Positions 51,914 to 63,092 of a DNA stretch of 64,000 bases are shown here, piece by piece. The notes beneath the pieces were generated by a model, which worked only from the letters and a program-made list of their open reading frames with translations, was not told where the DNA came from and searched no databases. Made by a program: the position numbers and the translations under genes. Position 1 is the stretch's first letter. Each line of letters begins with the position of its first letter. This DNA is from CBDBKL01 sp965206675 (lineage in GTDB: Bacteria > Bdellovibrionota > Bdellovibrionia > Bdellovibrionales > JAKFYE01): the NCBI GenBank assembly GCA_965206675.1, contig CBDBKL010000006.1, positions 1 to 64,000 of the forward strand. Direction: 5' to 3'.

Positions 51914-54900
51914 TTAATTATTCTGTGGTTGAGCTTCATTCACCTCTGTACTCATAGGCAACTGCGAAGCCTGTCCTGCCTCTTCATAATTCATCACTTC
52001 AATTGGCCAACGGCGATAACATGATAGCCCTGTCCCCGCAGGAACTAAACGGCCCATGATAATACTCTCCTTCAAGCCTCTGAGTGAATCTTTCTTCGAT
52101 TGAATAGCCGCCTCTGTTAAAACCTTTGTCGTCTCTTGGAAAGAGGCTGCAGAGATCCAACTCTCAGTACTCAAAGAAGCTTTTGTAATACCCAAAAGAA
52201 GTGATTCCGCCGTTGCCACTTGACCACCCTCTGCCTTCACACGTTTATTTTCCATTTCAAATTCAAACTTCTCAACCTGCTCTCCCGCTAAGAACGTCGT
52301 ATCTCCTGCATCAACAACCTTCACGCGACGGAGCATTTGCCGCACAATCACTTCAATATGTTTATCATTAATCGTTACACCCTGAAGACGATAAACTTCT
52401 TGAATCTCATTCACCATATAAGCCGCTAACTCCTTATCTCCTAACACGGCCAGAATATCATGCGGATTTGTGGGGCCATCCATAAGTGCTTCACCCTTTC
52501 TCACAAATTCTCCCTCACGAACCGCAATGTGTTTTCCCTTAGGAATGAGATATTCCTTCTGTTCTCCAGCTTCTGGAGTAACTATCACTCTCTGTTTTCC
52601 TTTTAAATCTTTACCAAAACTCACATAACCATCTATCTCTGTAACAATTGCAGCTTCTTTGGGTTTTCGCGCTTCAAACAGCTCTGCCACTCGAGGCAAT
52701 CCTCCAGTGATATCTCGCGTCTTTGTTGTCTCCCTATGAATTTTTGCAATCATGTCACCTGCATGAACTTCAGTTCCATCTTGAATTAATAACTGAGCAT
52801 CTACAGGAACGACATATCTGACAGGAACATTTCTACCCGGTTGTAAAATAGGCTCCCCTGTCTTTTTATCTTTAAGAACAAGGGTTGGTTTTAAAGTCGC
52901 ATCACGACTTTCTACGATAACTTTTGTCGCAAAACCTGTAACAGCATCCACCTGTTCTGTTACCGTTTGTCCCTCTTCAATATCTTCGAAATGCACACAT
53001 CCGGAAACTTCTGAAATAATGGGGTTGGCGTAAGGATCCCACTCTGCAATCGTCTTACCTTGTTCAACAACATCTCCCTCTTTGAAATTAACAACTGCAC
53101 CATAAACAAGTTTATAACGTTCCCGCTCTCGACCTGTCTCATCCACAAGAATCGCCTCACCATTTCTATTCATAATAGTGAGTTTACCGTCACGGTTTTC
53201 TACAAAATTCACATCATTGAACTTCAACGTTCCACCATGACGAGCTTCATGAACTGACTGTTCCACTGCACGAGACGCTGTACCACCTAAGTGGAAAGTT
53301 CTCATCGTTAACTGTGTTCCCGGCTCACCAATACTTTGTGCTGCAATAATACCAACGGCCTCACCTAAATTGACTAAGTTTCCTCGAGCCAAATCCCGTC
53401 CGTAACACTTAACACATACACCATGCCTCGTCTTACAAGTTAAAACAGAGCGTATACTTACACTCTCAATCCCTACTTCTTCAATTCGAGCAACAGCATT
53501 CTCCGTGATCTCTTCATTTTTATTCACAATCACTTCATTAGAATAAGGATCGATAATACTCTCCATAGCTGTACGACCCAAAATACGATCGCCTAACTTT
53601 TGGATAACTTCTCCACCTTCCATTAAAGGTGTCACCGACATACCATTTTCCGTGCCACAATCATCTTCAATAATAATGCAATCTTGAGCAACATCCACAA
53701 GACGACGGGTTAAATAACCCGAGTTTGCTGTCTTAAGTGCTGTATCCGCCAAACCTTTTCGAGCACCATGAGTAGAAATGAAATACTCTAGAACAGAAAG
53801 TCCCTCTCGGAAGTTAGCTCGAATAGGAGCTTCAATAATTTCACCACTTGGCTTCGCCATCAAACCCCGCATTCCTGCCAACTGACGAATCTGAGCTGCA
53901 CTTCCTCTCGCTCCAGAATCAGCCATGACATAGATACTGTTAAAACTCGAATCAACTGTCTTTTGATCTTCAACCTCAAATGACTCTGTCTCAATACCTG
54001 ACATCATTTCCTTAGCAACACGATCCGCCGTTTGAGCCCAAAGATCCACTACCTTATTGTATCTTTCACCATAGGTAATTAATCCTTCATCATACTGTTG
54101 TTGAATTTCTCTGACTTGATTTTCAGAATCTTCAATCATTTTAGCTTTGGTATTGGGTATAATCATATCGTCTAAGCAAATGGAGATACCAGCCAATGTA
54201 GAATATTTAAAACCCATTTGCATAATCTTATCAGCAAGAATAACTGTAGCCTTACCTCCCGCTTGACGGAAACTGGAGTCAATGAGCTTAGCAATTTCCT
54301 TTTTTGTCATCACACAGTTTACCAATTCAAAAGGAACGCCTTTGGGAGCTATATCTGCCAAGATAGCACGACCTACACTTGTATCCCTTAACTTACCATC
54401 CACGCGCACTTTAATAGCGGCTTGAAGATCAACATGATTATTGTCATAAGCATAAAGAACTTCTTCTAACCCACTAAAGCTACGACCTGTGCCATTTGCC
54501 CCAGGACGAACTCGTGTCATCCAATAGATACCTAATACAATATCCTGAGAAGGATTAATAATAGGCTTACCATTCGCTGGACTTAAAATATTATTTGTAG
54601 ACATCATTAACACTCGAGCTTCAACTTGTGCCTCCACAGAAAGTGGAACATGCACGGCCATCTGGTCACCATCAAAGTCTGCATTGAAAGCAGCACACAC
54701 GAGTGGGTGTAATTGAATCGCTTTTCCTTCTAATAAAACAGGCTCAAAAGCTTGAATACCTAATCTGTGAAGCGTGGGTGCTCTATTTAATAAAACAGGG
54801 TGCTCTTTTACAACTTCTGAGAGAATATCCCAGACCTCTACAGTTTCATCCTCAACAAGTTTCTTAGCCTGTTTAATTGTAGAAGCAAAACCCTGCTCTT

Positions 54901-56056
54901 CTAATTTATTATAAACAAACGGCTTAAATAATTCTAAAGCCATCTTTTTAGGAAGACCACATTGATGAAGTTTAAGGTTCGGACCTACCACAATTACGGA
55001 ACGACCAGAATAATCAACACGTTTTCCCAATAGGTTTTGACGAAATCGTCCTTGTTTACCTTTTAACATATCACTCAAAGAGCGCAGTGGACGCTTGTTA
55101 GGCCCTGTAAACGTCTTACCACGACGGCCATTATCAAAAAGAGCGTCAACAGATTCCTGAAGCATTCGCTTTTCATTACGAATAATAATCTCAGGAGCAT
55201 TAAGTTCTTGAAGACGTCGCAGTCTATTATTTCTGTTAATCACTCTTCTATAAAGGTCATTTAAATCAGAGGTTGCAAATCGCCCTCCATCGAGGGGAAC
55301 AAGAGGTCGCAAATCTGGAGGAATAACAGGAACCACTTCCAACATCATCCACTCTGATTTGTTCACAGAATTTTTAAACGCTTCAACAACCTTTAATCTT
55401 TTTGTCAGTTTTTTAATCTGTGCTTCAGAACCCGTTTCCTTAATTTCATCTCTTAATTTTTTGGAAAGGTATTCAGGATCAATTTTTCTCAAAAGTTCAC
55501 GAATGGCCTCTCCCCCCATTCCTGCTTTAAAATTAGGTCCATATTCATCAAGAGCTTTTTGATAGGCTTCTTCATTTAAAACCATACCCTCTTCAAGATC
55601 TGTCTCTAAGGGGTCCACAATAACATGAGCTTCACAATAAAGAACACGTTCTACATCTTTTAAAGTTAAATCCAAAAGGTTTCCAATACGGCTCGGTAAA
55701 GATCTCAAAAACCAAATATGAGCTACGGGTGTGGCCAGTTCTATATGTCCCATTCTTTCACGACGCACTTTAGATTGTGTGACCTCAACTCCGCACTTCT
55801 CACAAACAACACCACGGTATTTCATACGTTTGTATTTTCCACACAAACATTCATAGTCTTTAACCGGACCAAAAATCTTCGCACAAAAAAGCCCGTCTCT
55901 TTCTGGCTTAAATGTTCTATAATTAATTGTCTCCGGTTTTTTTACTTCACCATGAGACCACCCTCGAATCATTTGCGGTGAAGCTAAAGACACTTGAACA
56001 GCATCAAAAGCTAATGGATCTTTTGGCTTATCAAAGAAGTTTAATAGATCTTTCAA
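51914..56056 (-). CDS. rpoC: RNA polymerase beta' subunit
   Basis: 1380 residues. N-terminal zinc finger (CLCGKYKRMKYRGVVCEKCG), the catalytic-magnesium motif NADFDGDQMAVH, bridge-helix/trigger-loop regions (SGARGSAAQIRQLAGMRGLM, TMRTFHLGGTA), and a second zinc site (CKTRHGVCVKCYG). Follows rpoB with a 34-bp gap; the last residues are Gln/Asn-rich. Confidence 0.99.
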   Translation of the reverse strand: MKDLLNFFDKPKDPLAFDAVQVSLASPQMIRGWSHGEVKKPETINYRTFKPERDGLFCAKIFGPVKDYECLCGKYKRMKYRGVVCEKCGVEVTQSKVRRERMGHIELATPVAHIWFLRSLPSRIGNLLDLTLKDVERVLYCEAHVIVDPLETDLEEGMVLNEEAYQKALDEYGPNFKAGMGGEAIRELLRKIDPEYLSKKLRDEIKETGSEAQIKKLTKRLKVVEAFKNSVNKSEWMMLEVVPVIPPDLRPLVPLDGGRFATSDLNDLYRRVINRNNRLRRLQELNAPEIIIRNEKRMLQESVDALFDNGRRGKTFTGPNKRPLRSLSDMLKGKQGRFRQNLLGKRVDYSGRSVIVVGPNLKLHQCGLPKKMALELFKPFVYNKLEEQGFASTIKQAKKLVEDETVEVWDILSEVVKEHPVLLNRAPTLHRLGIQAFEPVLLEGKAIQLHPLVCAAFNADFDGDQMAVHVPLSVEAQVEARVLMMSTNNILSPANGKPIINPSQDIVLGIYWMTRVRPGANGTGRSFSGLEEVLYAYDNNHVDLQAAIKVRVDGKLRDTSVGRAILADIAPKGVPFELVNCVMTKKEIAKLIDSSFRQAGGKATVILADKIMQMGFKYSTLAGISICLDDMIIPNTKAKMIEDSENQVREIQQQYDEGLITYGERYNKVVDLWAQTADRVAKEMMSGIETESFEVEDQKTVDSSFNSIYVMADSGARGSAAQIRQLAGMRGLMAKPSGEIIEAPIRANFREGLSVLEYFISTHGARKGLADTALKTANSGYLTRRLVDVAQDCIIIEDDCGTENGMSVTPLMEGGEVIQKLGDRILGRTAMESIIDPYSNEVIVNKNEEITENAVARIEEVGIESVSIRSVLTCKTRHGVCVKCYGRDLARGNLVNLGEAVGIIAAQSIGEPGTQLTMRTFHLGGTASRAVEQSVHEARHGGTLKFNDVNFVENRDGKLTIMNRNGEAILVDETGRERERYKLVYGAVVNFKEGDVVEQGKTIAEWDPYANPIISEVSGCVHFEDIEEGQTVTEQVDAVTGFATKVIVESRDATLKPTLVLKDKKTGEPILQPGRNVPVRYVVPVDAQLLIQDGTEVHAGDMIAKIHRETTKTRDITGGLPRVAELFEARKPKEAAIVTEIDGYVSFGKDLKGKQRVIVTPEAGEQKEYLIPKGKHIAVREGEFVRKGEALMDGPTNPHDILAVLGDKELAAYMVNEIQEVYRLQGVTINDKHIEVIVRQMLRRVKVVDAGDTTFLAGEQVEKFEFEMENKRVKAEGGQVATAESLLLGITKASLSTESWISAASFQETTKVLTEAAIQSKKDSLRGLKESIIMGRLVPAGTGLSCYRRWPIEVMNYEEAGQASQLPMSTEVNEAQPQNN

Positions 56057-56090
56057 AGTTTGCTCCTCGCTTATTTTTCTCTCTTATCAC

Positions 56091-59000
56091 TTATTGCTCC
56101 ACCAAAGGCGGTTGATCATCTTCAGCACCTTCAGGTAAAGTCTCCTCTTGCTTTGCCTCTACAAGCTCAACATTTAATGCCAAACTCTGAAGCTCCTTAA
56201 TTAAAACATTAAAGGATTCAGGCAAACCTGGCTCCAGCGTATTATCACCTTTTACAATACTCTCATACATACGCGTTCTACCGGCCACATCATCTGACTT
56301 CACAGTTAAAAACTCCTGTAAAGAATAAGCTGCTCCATAGGCTTCAATAGCCCAAACTTCCATTTCTCCTAATCTCTGACCACCAAATTGTGCCTTACCC
56401 CCAAGCGGTTGTTGCGAAACAAGTGAATACGGTCCAATGGAGCGCGCATGAATCTTCTCTTCAACCAAATGATGAAGTTTTAACATATACATCACACCCA
56501 CAGTGACTGGGTTTTGAAAAGGCTGACCCGTTCGACCATCAAAGAGAATGGCTTGACCACTCTGCGGAACATTAGAGCGATCTAGAAGTTCCTTTATATC
56601 TTGCTCTTGAGCACCATCAAAAACAGGTGTGGCTAAATGCACTCCAGAATGAACATCTTTAACCATTCTCTTCACAGAGAGATCATCTGCAGAATCAATT
56701 AGCTTACCCATTGATTCATCTTGATAAATTTCCTTTAGCTGCTTCTTAGTCTCAGAGGCATTAAACTTATCTAAGTACTCTTGAATTTGCTGTCCCAAAT
56801 GAAGAGCCGCCCAACCCAAATGAATTTCTAGAATCTGTCCGATGTTCATACGAGACGGCACACCTAGAGGGTTTAAGACCATATCCACAGGAGTTCCATC
56901 AGCTAAATAGGGCATATCCTCTTCAGCCATAACCTTTGAGATGACACCCTTATTACCATGTCTTCCGGCAAACTTATCACCCACCTGAAGTTTTCTTTTA
57001 ATAGCCACATAGACTTTTACAATCTTTATGGCCCCAGGAGGTAATTCATCCCCTTTCGTCAAACGATCCATCTTATCATCAAAAACTATTTTCACAGCTT
57101 CTAATTGGTTACGTGCACCTTCAATAATCTTTTGACATTGAAGTTCTAAATCTTGCGCCAGAGGAATATAACTCAAAAGAGCAAATGGAATCGTTTCTAA
57201 ATCTTCTGCCGTAATTTTCTGACCCTTACTTAAAAGCTTATCAGATCCATCTTCACTTAAAAGGACACCTGTTGTTTTCTTTCCAACAATTAAGTCTTTT
57301 AATCTATCAAGGGCATTATTACGAATCACATTCTGTTCAACAGCTTGATCCTTTTCTAACTTTCCTCTTTTTTCTTTTATAATGGATTGAAGTCTTTCAT
57401 CACCTTCAGAGCCTTCACGACTATAAATTTGAGCATCTATCACCGTCCCAAAAACACCTGAAGGAAGCCTTAATGATGTATCCCTAACATCTCCTGCCTT
57501 TTCACCAAAAATAGCTCTAAGAAGTTTTTCCTCGGGAGAAAGTTGCGTTTCTCCCTTTGGAGTCACCTTACCCACCAATATATTTCCAGGTCTGACTTCA
57601 GCACCAATACGAATAACACCGCTCGTATCCAAATCCTTTAGTGCTTCTTCACCTACATTGGCAATATCCCGAGTGATCTCTTCTTTTCCCAACTTTGTAT
57701 CACGGGCGATACATTCAAACTCTTCAATGTGAACAGAAGTAAACGTATCTTCCTTAATCAATCTTTGAGAAATAAGAATGGAATCCTCAAAATTGTAACC
57801 CATCCATGGAGCAAACGCGATGAGCACGTTTTGTCCAAGAGCTAATTCTCCATGATCTGTCGCCGGTCCATCAGCCACAATATCTCCAGCAGAGATCTGC
57901 TCCCCTTTTCGGACAACAGGTTTTTGGTTAAAACATGTGTTTTGATTCGTTCTTTGATACTTTGTTAAATTATATATATCAATGTTGGCTCCCAACTCTC
58001 CGGCTTTGGCTAAACGCCTGACGACAACACGAGAAGCATCCACATCTTCAACAACACCATCATTGATAGCGACAATACTTGTTCCAGAGTCCCTAGCCAC
58101 AAGCCGCTCAACACCTGTACCCACCAATGGAGCTTTGGCTTTAAGAAGAGGAACAGCTTGGCGTTGCATATTTGATCCCATTAAAGCTCTGTTCGCATCA
58201 TCATGCTCTAGAAAAGGAATCAAACTCGCTGATATAGAAACCAACTGACAGGGAGAAACGTCCATTAACGTGATACGATCTTTTTCAACGGATTCGTATT
58301 CACCGTTAATTCTCACGTTAACATTTTTGTTATTCGTTTCAAACTCCTCTTTTCTTTCCGCCTGAGCAATCACATGTCCCGTCTCTTCAAGAGCCGAGAT
58401 ATAATTAATCTCTTCAGAAAGTTTACCCTTTTCAACTTTTCTATACGGTGTTTCAATAAACCCATAATCATTAATTCGAGCATACGTTGCCAAAGACGCA
58501 ATCAAACCAATATTAGGTCCTTCAGGTGTTTCAATAGGACAAATACGACCATAGTGAGTCGGATGAACGTCACGCACTTCAAAACCGGCACGATCTCTTG
58601 TCAAACCCCCAGGGCCAAGAGCTGAAAGTCGTCTTTTATGAGTGATCTCTGAAAGAGGATTTGTTTGATCCATAAATTGTGACAACTGACTTGAACCAAA
58701 AAATTCCTTAACAACAGCACTTACAGGTTTCGCATTGACTAAATCATGAGGCATCATTGTATCTATATCTTGCAGGGCCATTCTCTCACGAATAGCTCGC
58801 TCCATACGCACAAGACCAATACGATATTGATTCTCCAACAATTCACCCACAGATCGAATACGACGATTTCCCAAATGGTCAATATCATCTACTTTTCCAC
58901 CGCCATTTTTCAAATCCATCAACGTTTCTACAACCCTTATGATGTCTTCCTTTGTCAACGTTCTGTGATCAATCGGTGTCTCATCAAAAGATAAGTTTAA

Positions 59001-60254
59001 CCTATGGTTAATTTTCAAACGCCCCACTTCACTCAAGTCATATGTCTCAGGGTTAAAGAAAAGACGTTGAAAGAAATCTTTTGCGGCATCAATTGTCGGA
59101 GGATCTCCAGGACGAAGTCTCTTATAAATTTCAATGAGAGCGTCATCATCAAAATCAACCTTATCTACAAGTAAAGTATTTCTCAAAAAAGGACCCACAG
59201 CTAAGCCATCAAAGAAAATCACTTTTAGCTCATTATATCTACCCAAACGACAAGCCGAAAGAGCCTCTTTTGTAATCTCTGAATTGGCTTCTAAAATCAC
59301 TTCACCTGTAGACATATCTATAATAGGAGAAGCTATAACCTTACCTAATAACTGCTCATCAGATATCTCAATTTCCTTTAAATTGACTTCTTGAATTTTT
59401 CTTACAACAGCTCGAGTGATACGACGTCCTTGTTTAACAATGACCTCTTTTGTTTTAGGATTAATGATATCAACAATAGCACGATGCCCTTGCATCTTTT
59501 CAACATTTAGCGATCTAGAAGCCATGTCATTTTTCTTTAATTTAACCGTATCAACATCATAAAAACGGTTTAAAAGCTCCTCCACCGAGTAACCAAGAGC
59601 TTTTAACAAAATAGTTGCTGGAAATTTACGACGTCTATCAATCCGCACATGCAAAATATCTTTTTGATCAAATTCAAAATCTAACCACGATCCACGATAA
59701 GGAATAACTCGCGCTCCATATATAAGTTTTCCACTGATATGTCCCTTTCCACCATCATGATCAAAGAAGACACCCGGAGACCGATGCAGTTGGCTCACTA
59801 CAACTCGCTCCGTTCCATTGATGATAAAAGATCCATTAGCTGTCATGAGAGGGATTTCGCCTAAGTAAATCTCTTGCTCTTTTACATCACGAATACTTTT
59901 GCTTTCCACATTTTCATCCGTGTCAAAAACAATCAATCGCAAAGTCACTTTAACAGGTGCTGAAAAAGACATTCCCCTTTGTCGGCATTCTTCAACGCTG
60001 TATTTGGGAGGCTCTAAAGTATAACTCACAAATTCTAAGTTTGCCGTTTTGTTAAAATTGCTAATCGGAAATACCGATTGAAAAACACCCTGCAAGCCTG
60101 CCGCCACACGACGATCAGGATCAACATCACTTTGAAGAAACTCCTCATAGGATTTCTTCTGAAGTGCGATCAGGTTAGGGATACTAATCACCTGCGGGTT
60201 TTTTGAAAAATTGCGACGCATTCGAATTTTCGATGCGTTTAAGATAGCCGCCAT
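56091..60254 (-). CDS. rpoB: RNA polymerase beta subunit
   Basis: 1387 residues. The rifampicin-pocket segment reads FFGSSQLSQFMDQTNPLSEITHKRRLSALGPGGL. Also PYLADGTPVDMVLNPLGVPSRMNIGQ and the C-terminal GGKAQFGGQRLGEMEVWA. Adjacent genes rplL and rpoC confirm the usual block. The final ~30 residues are acidic. Confidence 0.99.
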   Translation of the reverse strand: MAAILNASKIRMRRNFSKNPQVISIPNLIALQKKSYEEFLQSDVDPDRRVAAGLQGVFQSVFPISNFNKTANLEFVSYTLEPPKYSVEECRQRGMSFSAPVKVTLRLIVFDTDENVESKSIRDVKEQEIYLGEIPLMTANGSFIINGTERVVVSQLHRSPGVFFDHDGGKGHISGKLIYGARVIPYRGSWLDFEFDQKDILHVRIDRRRKFPATILLKALGYSVEELLNRFYDVDTVKLKKNDMASRSLNVEKMQGHRAIVDIINPKTKEVIVKQGRRITRAVVRKIQEVNLKEIEISDEQLLGKVIASPIIDMSTGEVILEANSEITKEALSACRLGRYNELKVIFFDGLAVGPFLRNTLLVDKVDFDDDALIEIYKRLRPGDPPTIDAAKDFFQRLFFNPETYDLSEVGRLKINHRLNLSFDETPIDHRTLTKEDIIRVVETLMDLKNGGGKVDDIDHLGNRRIRSVGELLENQYRIGLVRMERAIRERMALQDIDTMMPHDLVNAKPVSAVVKEFFGSSQLSQFMDQTNPLSEITHKRRLSALGPGGLTRDRAGFEVRDVHPTHYGRICPIETPEGPNIGLIASLATYARINDYGFIETPYRKVEKGKLSEEINYISALEETGHVIAQAERKEEFETNNKNVNVRINGEYESVEKDRITLMDVSPCQLVSISASLIPFLEHDDANRALMGSNMQRQAVPLLKAKAPLVGTGVERLVARDSGTSIVAINDGVVEDVDASRVVVRRLAKAGELGANIDIYNLTKYQRTNQNTCFNQKPVVRKGEQISAGDIVADGPATDHGELALGQNVLIAFAPWMGYNFEDSILISQRLIKEDTFTSVHIEEFECIARDTKLGKEEITRDIANVGEEALKDLDTSGVIRIGAEVRPGNILVGKVTPKGETQLSPEEKLLRAIFGEKAGDVRDTSLRLPSGVFGTVIDAQIYSREGSEGDERLQSIIKEKRGKLEKDQAVEQNVIRNNALDRLKDLIVGKKTTGVLLSEDGSDKLLSKGQKITAEDLETIPFALLSYIPLAQDLELQCQKIIEGARNQLEAVKIVFDDKMDRLTKGDELPPGAIKIVKVYVAIKRKLQVGDKFAGRHGNKGVISKVMAEEDMPYLADGTPVDMVLNPLGVPSRMNIGQILEIHLGWAALHLGQQIQEYLDKFNASETKKQLKEIYQDESMGKLIDSADDLSVKRMVKDVHSGVHLATPVFDGAQEQDIKELLDRSNVPQSGQAILFDGRTGQPFQNPVTVGVMYMLKLHHLVEEKIHARSIGPYSLVSQQPLGGKAQFGGQRLGEMEVWAIEAYGAAYSLQEFLTVKSDDVAGRTRMYESIVKGDNTLEPGLPESFNVLIKELQSLALNVELVEAKQEETLPEGAEDDQPPLVEQ

Positions 60255-60301
60255 TGCTTCACTCCTTAGTCACTTATTAAAAAATAACCACTAAAAACTG
60301 A

Positions 60302-60679
60302 TTACTTTAACTCTACTTTTGCACCAGCAGCTTCAAGAGTCGCCTTTATCTTTTCAGCTTCTTCCTTAGGTACACCTTCTTTCAAAGTCTTAGGAGCTCC
60401 TTCAACAAGATCCTTTGCCTCTTTAAGACCTAAACCCGTAATGGGGCGAACAGCCTTAATGACATTGATCTTCTGGCTTCCTGCACTTGCTAAAACAATA
60501 TCAAATTCTGTTTTTTCCTCAGCAGGAGCTGCCGCTGCTCCAGGGGCTGCCGCTGCAACAGCAACAGGAGCTGCCGCACTCACACCCCATTTTTCTTCAA
60601 GTGTACTAATCAACTCAGCCAATTCCATGACTGGCAATTTTGATAGATAATCAACAACCTCTTCTTTATTTAATGACAT
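60302..60679 (-). CDS. rplL: 50S ribosomal protein L7/L12
   Basis: 125 residues. N-terminal dimerisation helix (LPVMELAELISTLEEKWGVS), Ala-rich hinge (30s-50s), C-terminal domain EKTEFDIVLASAGSQKINVIKAVRPITGLGLKEAKDLVEGAPK. Forms the ribosomal stalk with L10. Confidence 0.98.
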   Translation of the reverse strand: MSLNKEEVVDYLSKLPVMELAELISTLEEKWGVSAAAPVAVAAAAPGAAAAPAEEKTEFDIVLASAGSQKINVIKAVRPITGLGLKEAKDLVEGAPKTLKEGVPKEEAEKIKATLEAAGAKVELK

Positions 60680-60697
60680 AATTCCTCCAAGTTTTAC

Positions 60698-61228
60698 TTA
60701 TTCTTGTTTGTTTTTATAGGCACCCAATACAGTTAAGAAACTCCTTGATGGAGCTACTAATTGCTGAACAAATTTGGATAGAGGAGCTTGCAATACTCCC
60801 AATAGCTGAGTGCGAAGCTCATCTTTACCCGGAAGAGTGGCAAGATATTTAATCTTGTCCTTATCCAAATCCGTGCCATCCATTACACCAAATTTAAGTT
60901 GTAATGCCTCCACCTCTTTCCCAAAGTCCGTCAAAGTTTTTGCCGAAGCACTGGGATCACCATAGACAAATACAACAGCATTTGTCCCTACAAATTTCTC
61001 ACTCAGAACTTTATCCTTATCTGGGTGATCCTTTATAGCCAACTTTGCAAGAGTGTTTCGCACAACTCGTATTTCGGCATTATTAGGCTTCAAAACCTTC
61101 CGCAGCTTTGTCACTTGCTCAACATTCATGCCTTTGAAGTCGACTAAAAAAGCAGTCTTCGCTTTTCCAAAGCGTTCTGAAAGATTTTTTATCTCTGTCG
61201 ACTTTCCCGCTCTATTCACGCTGGACAT
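60698..61228 (-). CDS. rplJ: 50S ribosomal protein L10
   Basis: 176 residues. AFLVDFKGMNVEQVTKLRKVLKPNNAEIRVVRNTLAKLAI is diagnostic; the C-terminal helix binds L7/L12 dimers. The 141-bp gap upstream of it would be the L10 leader that usually carries attenuation and feedback sites; no specific structure was confirmed. Confidence 0.97.
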   Translation of the reverse strand: MSSVNRAGKSTEIKNLSERFGKAKTAFLVDFKGMNVEQVTKLRKVLKPNNAEIRVVRNTLAKLAIKDHPDKDKVLSEKFVGTNAVVFVYGDPSASAKTLTDFGKEVEALQLKFGVMDGTDLDKDKIKYLATLPGKDELRTQLLGVLQAPLSKFVQQLVAPSRSFLTVLGAYKNKQE

Positions 61229-61369
61229 CCTCCTCTCTTCTCGTCTGTCAGAATGAAGGAGATTTCACTCCGTCTCGGAAGGCTTTTGTTTTTGATACAA
61301 AAATTAAACTTTTTCAAGCACCTTCTGTCTCTGACTTTGTGACTTTTAAAAGTCACATATATTTTTCAC

Positions 61370-62071
61370 TCAGGAAACTTCCCCCTGAGCCCGATTTACA
61401 TCTAAATTCACGCCCAAACCCATTGTCGAAGACAACGTCATCGCTCTGAGATAACTTCCCTTACTGGAAGCAGGCTTGGCCTTAATAATAGCTCCTAAAA
61501 AAGCTAAAAAATTACCTTTTAATTTTTCCACTCCCATGTCTTTTTTTCCAAAAGTCGCATGAACAATTCCTGCCTTATCAATCTTAAAATCCAATTTTCC
61601 TCGCTTTTCAATCTCGACAGCTTTACCCACATCAAAAGTCACAGTTCCCACTTTTGGGTTGGGCATCAAGCCCCTTGGGCCCAGTATTTTTGCCACCTTA
61701 GCCACTGAAGCCATCATATCAGGTGTCGCGATACATTTATCAAAATCCAACCATCCCTTTTTAATCTTTTCTACAATATCTTCAGCTCCTACAAAGTCAG
61801 CCCCAGCTTCCTTTGCCTCGTCTTCCTTAGGCCCCTTTGCAAAAACAACAACACGCACCTCTTTACCCAAACCATGAGGCAAAACAACCGCCCCACGCAC
61901 ATGTTGATCCGATTGCTTGGCATCGATACCTAAATTAACAGCCACATCTATACTTTCATTAAACTTCGTTGTGGCATTCTCTACGACAAGGTTTAAAGCT
62001 TCATCGACCGTATAACGTTTCTCATTATCACACTTTTCAAAAATCGCTCTATACCGTTTACTTTTTTTCAT
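61370..62071 (-). CDS. rplA: 50S ribosomal protein L1
   Basis: 233 residues. NLGIDAKQSDQHVRGAVVLPHGLGK and MMASVAKVAKILGPRGLMPNPKVGTV are diagnostic. Often a translational repressor of its own operon. Confidence 0.98.
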   Translation of the reverse strand: MKKSKRYRAIFEKCDNEKRYTVDEALNLVVENATTKFNESIDVAVNLGIDAKQSDQHVRGAVVLPHGLGKEVRVVVFAKGPKEDEAKEAGADFVGAEDIVEKIKKGWLDFDKCIATPDMMASVAKVAKILGPRGLMPNPKVGTVTFDVGKAVEIEKRGKLDFKIDKAGIVHATFGKKDMGVEKLKGNFLAFLGAIIKAKPASSKGSYLRAMTLSSTMGLGVNLDVNRAQGEVS

Positions 62072-62093
62072 TTCACTCTCCCAAATGGCTCAT

Positions 62094-62519
62094 TCACCCA
62101 ATCTCTAGCCCCATACTCTTTGCCGTTCCCTCAACTTGCCTCATGGCAGCTTCAACTGTTGTGCAATTGAGATCAGGAAGCTTTATTTCGGCGATTTTCT
62201 GAATCACATCTTTAGGAACTTTTCCCACCTTATCTTTTTGAGGCATTTTAGAACCACTCTTAAGATTTAATTCCTTTTTCAAAAGAACAGACGTCGGAGG
62301 CGTTTTCGTAATAAAAGTAAAAGAACGATCCTGATAGACAGTAATAATAACAGGAATAATCGTATCTCCAGCCTTTTGAGTCTTAGCATTAAATTGTTTA
62401 CAAAAATCCATAATATTAACTCCGTGCTGACCCAACGCTGGGCCAACAGGGGGAGCTGGATTTGCTTTTCCCGCTGGTATTTGAAGCTTAATAAATCCTG
62501 TTACTTTTTTCTTAGCCAT
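62094..62519 (-). CDS. rplK: 50S ribosomal protein L11
   Basis: 141 residues. GFIKLQIPAGKANPAPPVGPALGQHGVNIMDFCKQFNAKT is diagnostic; contacts the GTPase-associated center. 27 bp after nusG. Confidence 0.98.
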   Translation of the reverse strand: MAKKKVTGFIKLQIPAGKANPAPPVGPALGQHGVNIMDFCKQFNAKTQKAGDTIIPVIITVYQDRSFTFITKTPPTSVLLKKELNLKSGSKMPQKDKVGKVPKDVIQKIAEIKLPDLNCTTVEAAMRQVEGTAKSMGLEIG

Positions 62520-62546
62520 AATTTTCTACTCCTATTTGGTATTCCT

Positions 62547-63083
62547 TTAACCATTGTCTTTAAGCACTTGAGCAAAATCTAACTCAACAGGTGTTGGACG
62601 ACCAAAAATACTCACAGCAACTTTCACTTTTCCTTTATCTAAATTAATCTGTTCAACAGTTCCATTAAAATTACTAAAAGGACCATCAACAACACGTACA
62701 GAATCACCCTCACTAAAGTCAATATTGTGTTTTGGTTTTTCAGCTCCAACTTCCATTTGTTTTGTAATACGAGCCACTTCCTCTTCTGGAACAGCTGGCG
62801 GGGGCATTGAACTTCCCACAAACCCTGTAACCTTAGCAGAACCTTTTACCAAATGCCATGTCTGCTCATTTAAATTCATGTTTACAAAAATATATCCTGG
62901 GAAAAACTTTCTAGAAGACTCTTTTTTCTGCCCTCTAACGACTCGAACAACACTTTCAGAGGGGACAAGAATTTCCCCAAAGTCCTCTCCCATTTTGAAC
63001 TTCTTAATCCTATCCTCTATGGATAGCTTCGCTTTGAGTTCTTGAGCAGAATGTGTATTAACGATATACCACTTTTTTCCCAA
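62547..63083 (-). CDS. nusG: Transcription elongation/antitermination factor NusG
   Basis: 178 residues. KWYIVNTHSAQELKAKLSIEDRI start, FPGYIFVNMNLNEQTWHLVKGSAKVTGFVG, and a C-terminal KOW domain (FSEGDSVRVVDGPFSNFNGTVEQI). Couples RNA polymerase with ribosome or Rho. 9 bp after secE. Confidence 0.98.
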   Translation of the reverse strand: MGKKWYIVNTHSAQELKAKLSIEDRIKKFKMGEDFGEILVPSESVVRVVRGQKKESSRKFFPGYIFVNMNLNEQTWHLVKGSAKVTGFVGSSMPPPAVPEEEVARITKQMEVGAEKPKHNIDFSEGDSVRVVDGPFSNFNGTVEQINLDKGKVKVAVSIFGRPTPVELDFAQVLKDNG

Positions 63084-63092
63084 TTTCTCTCC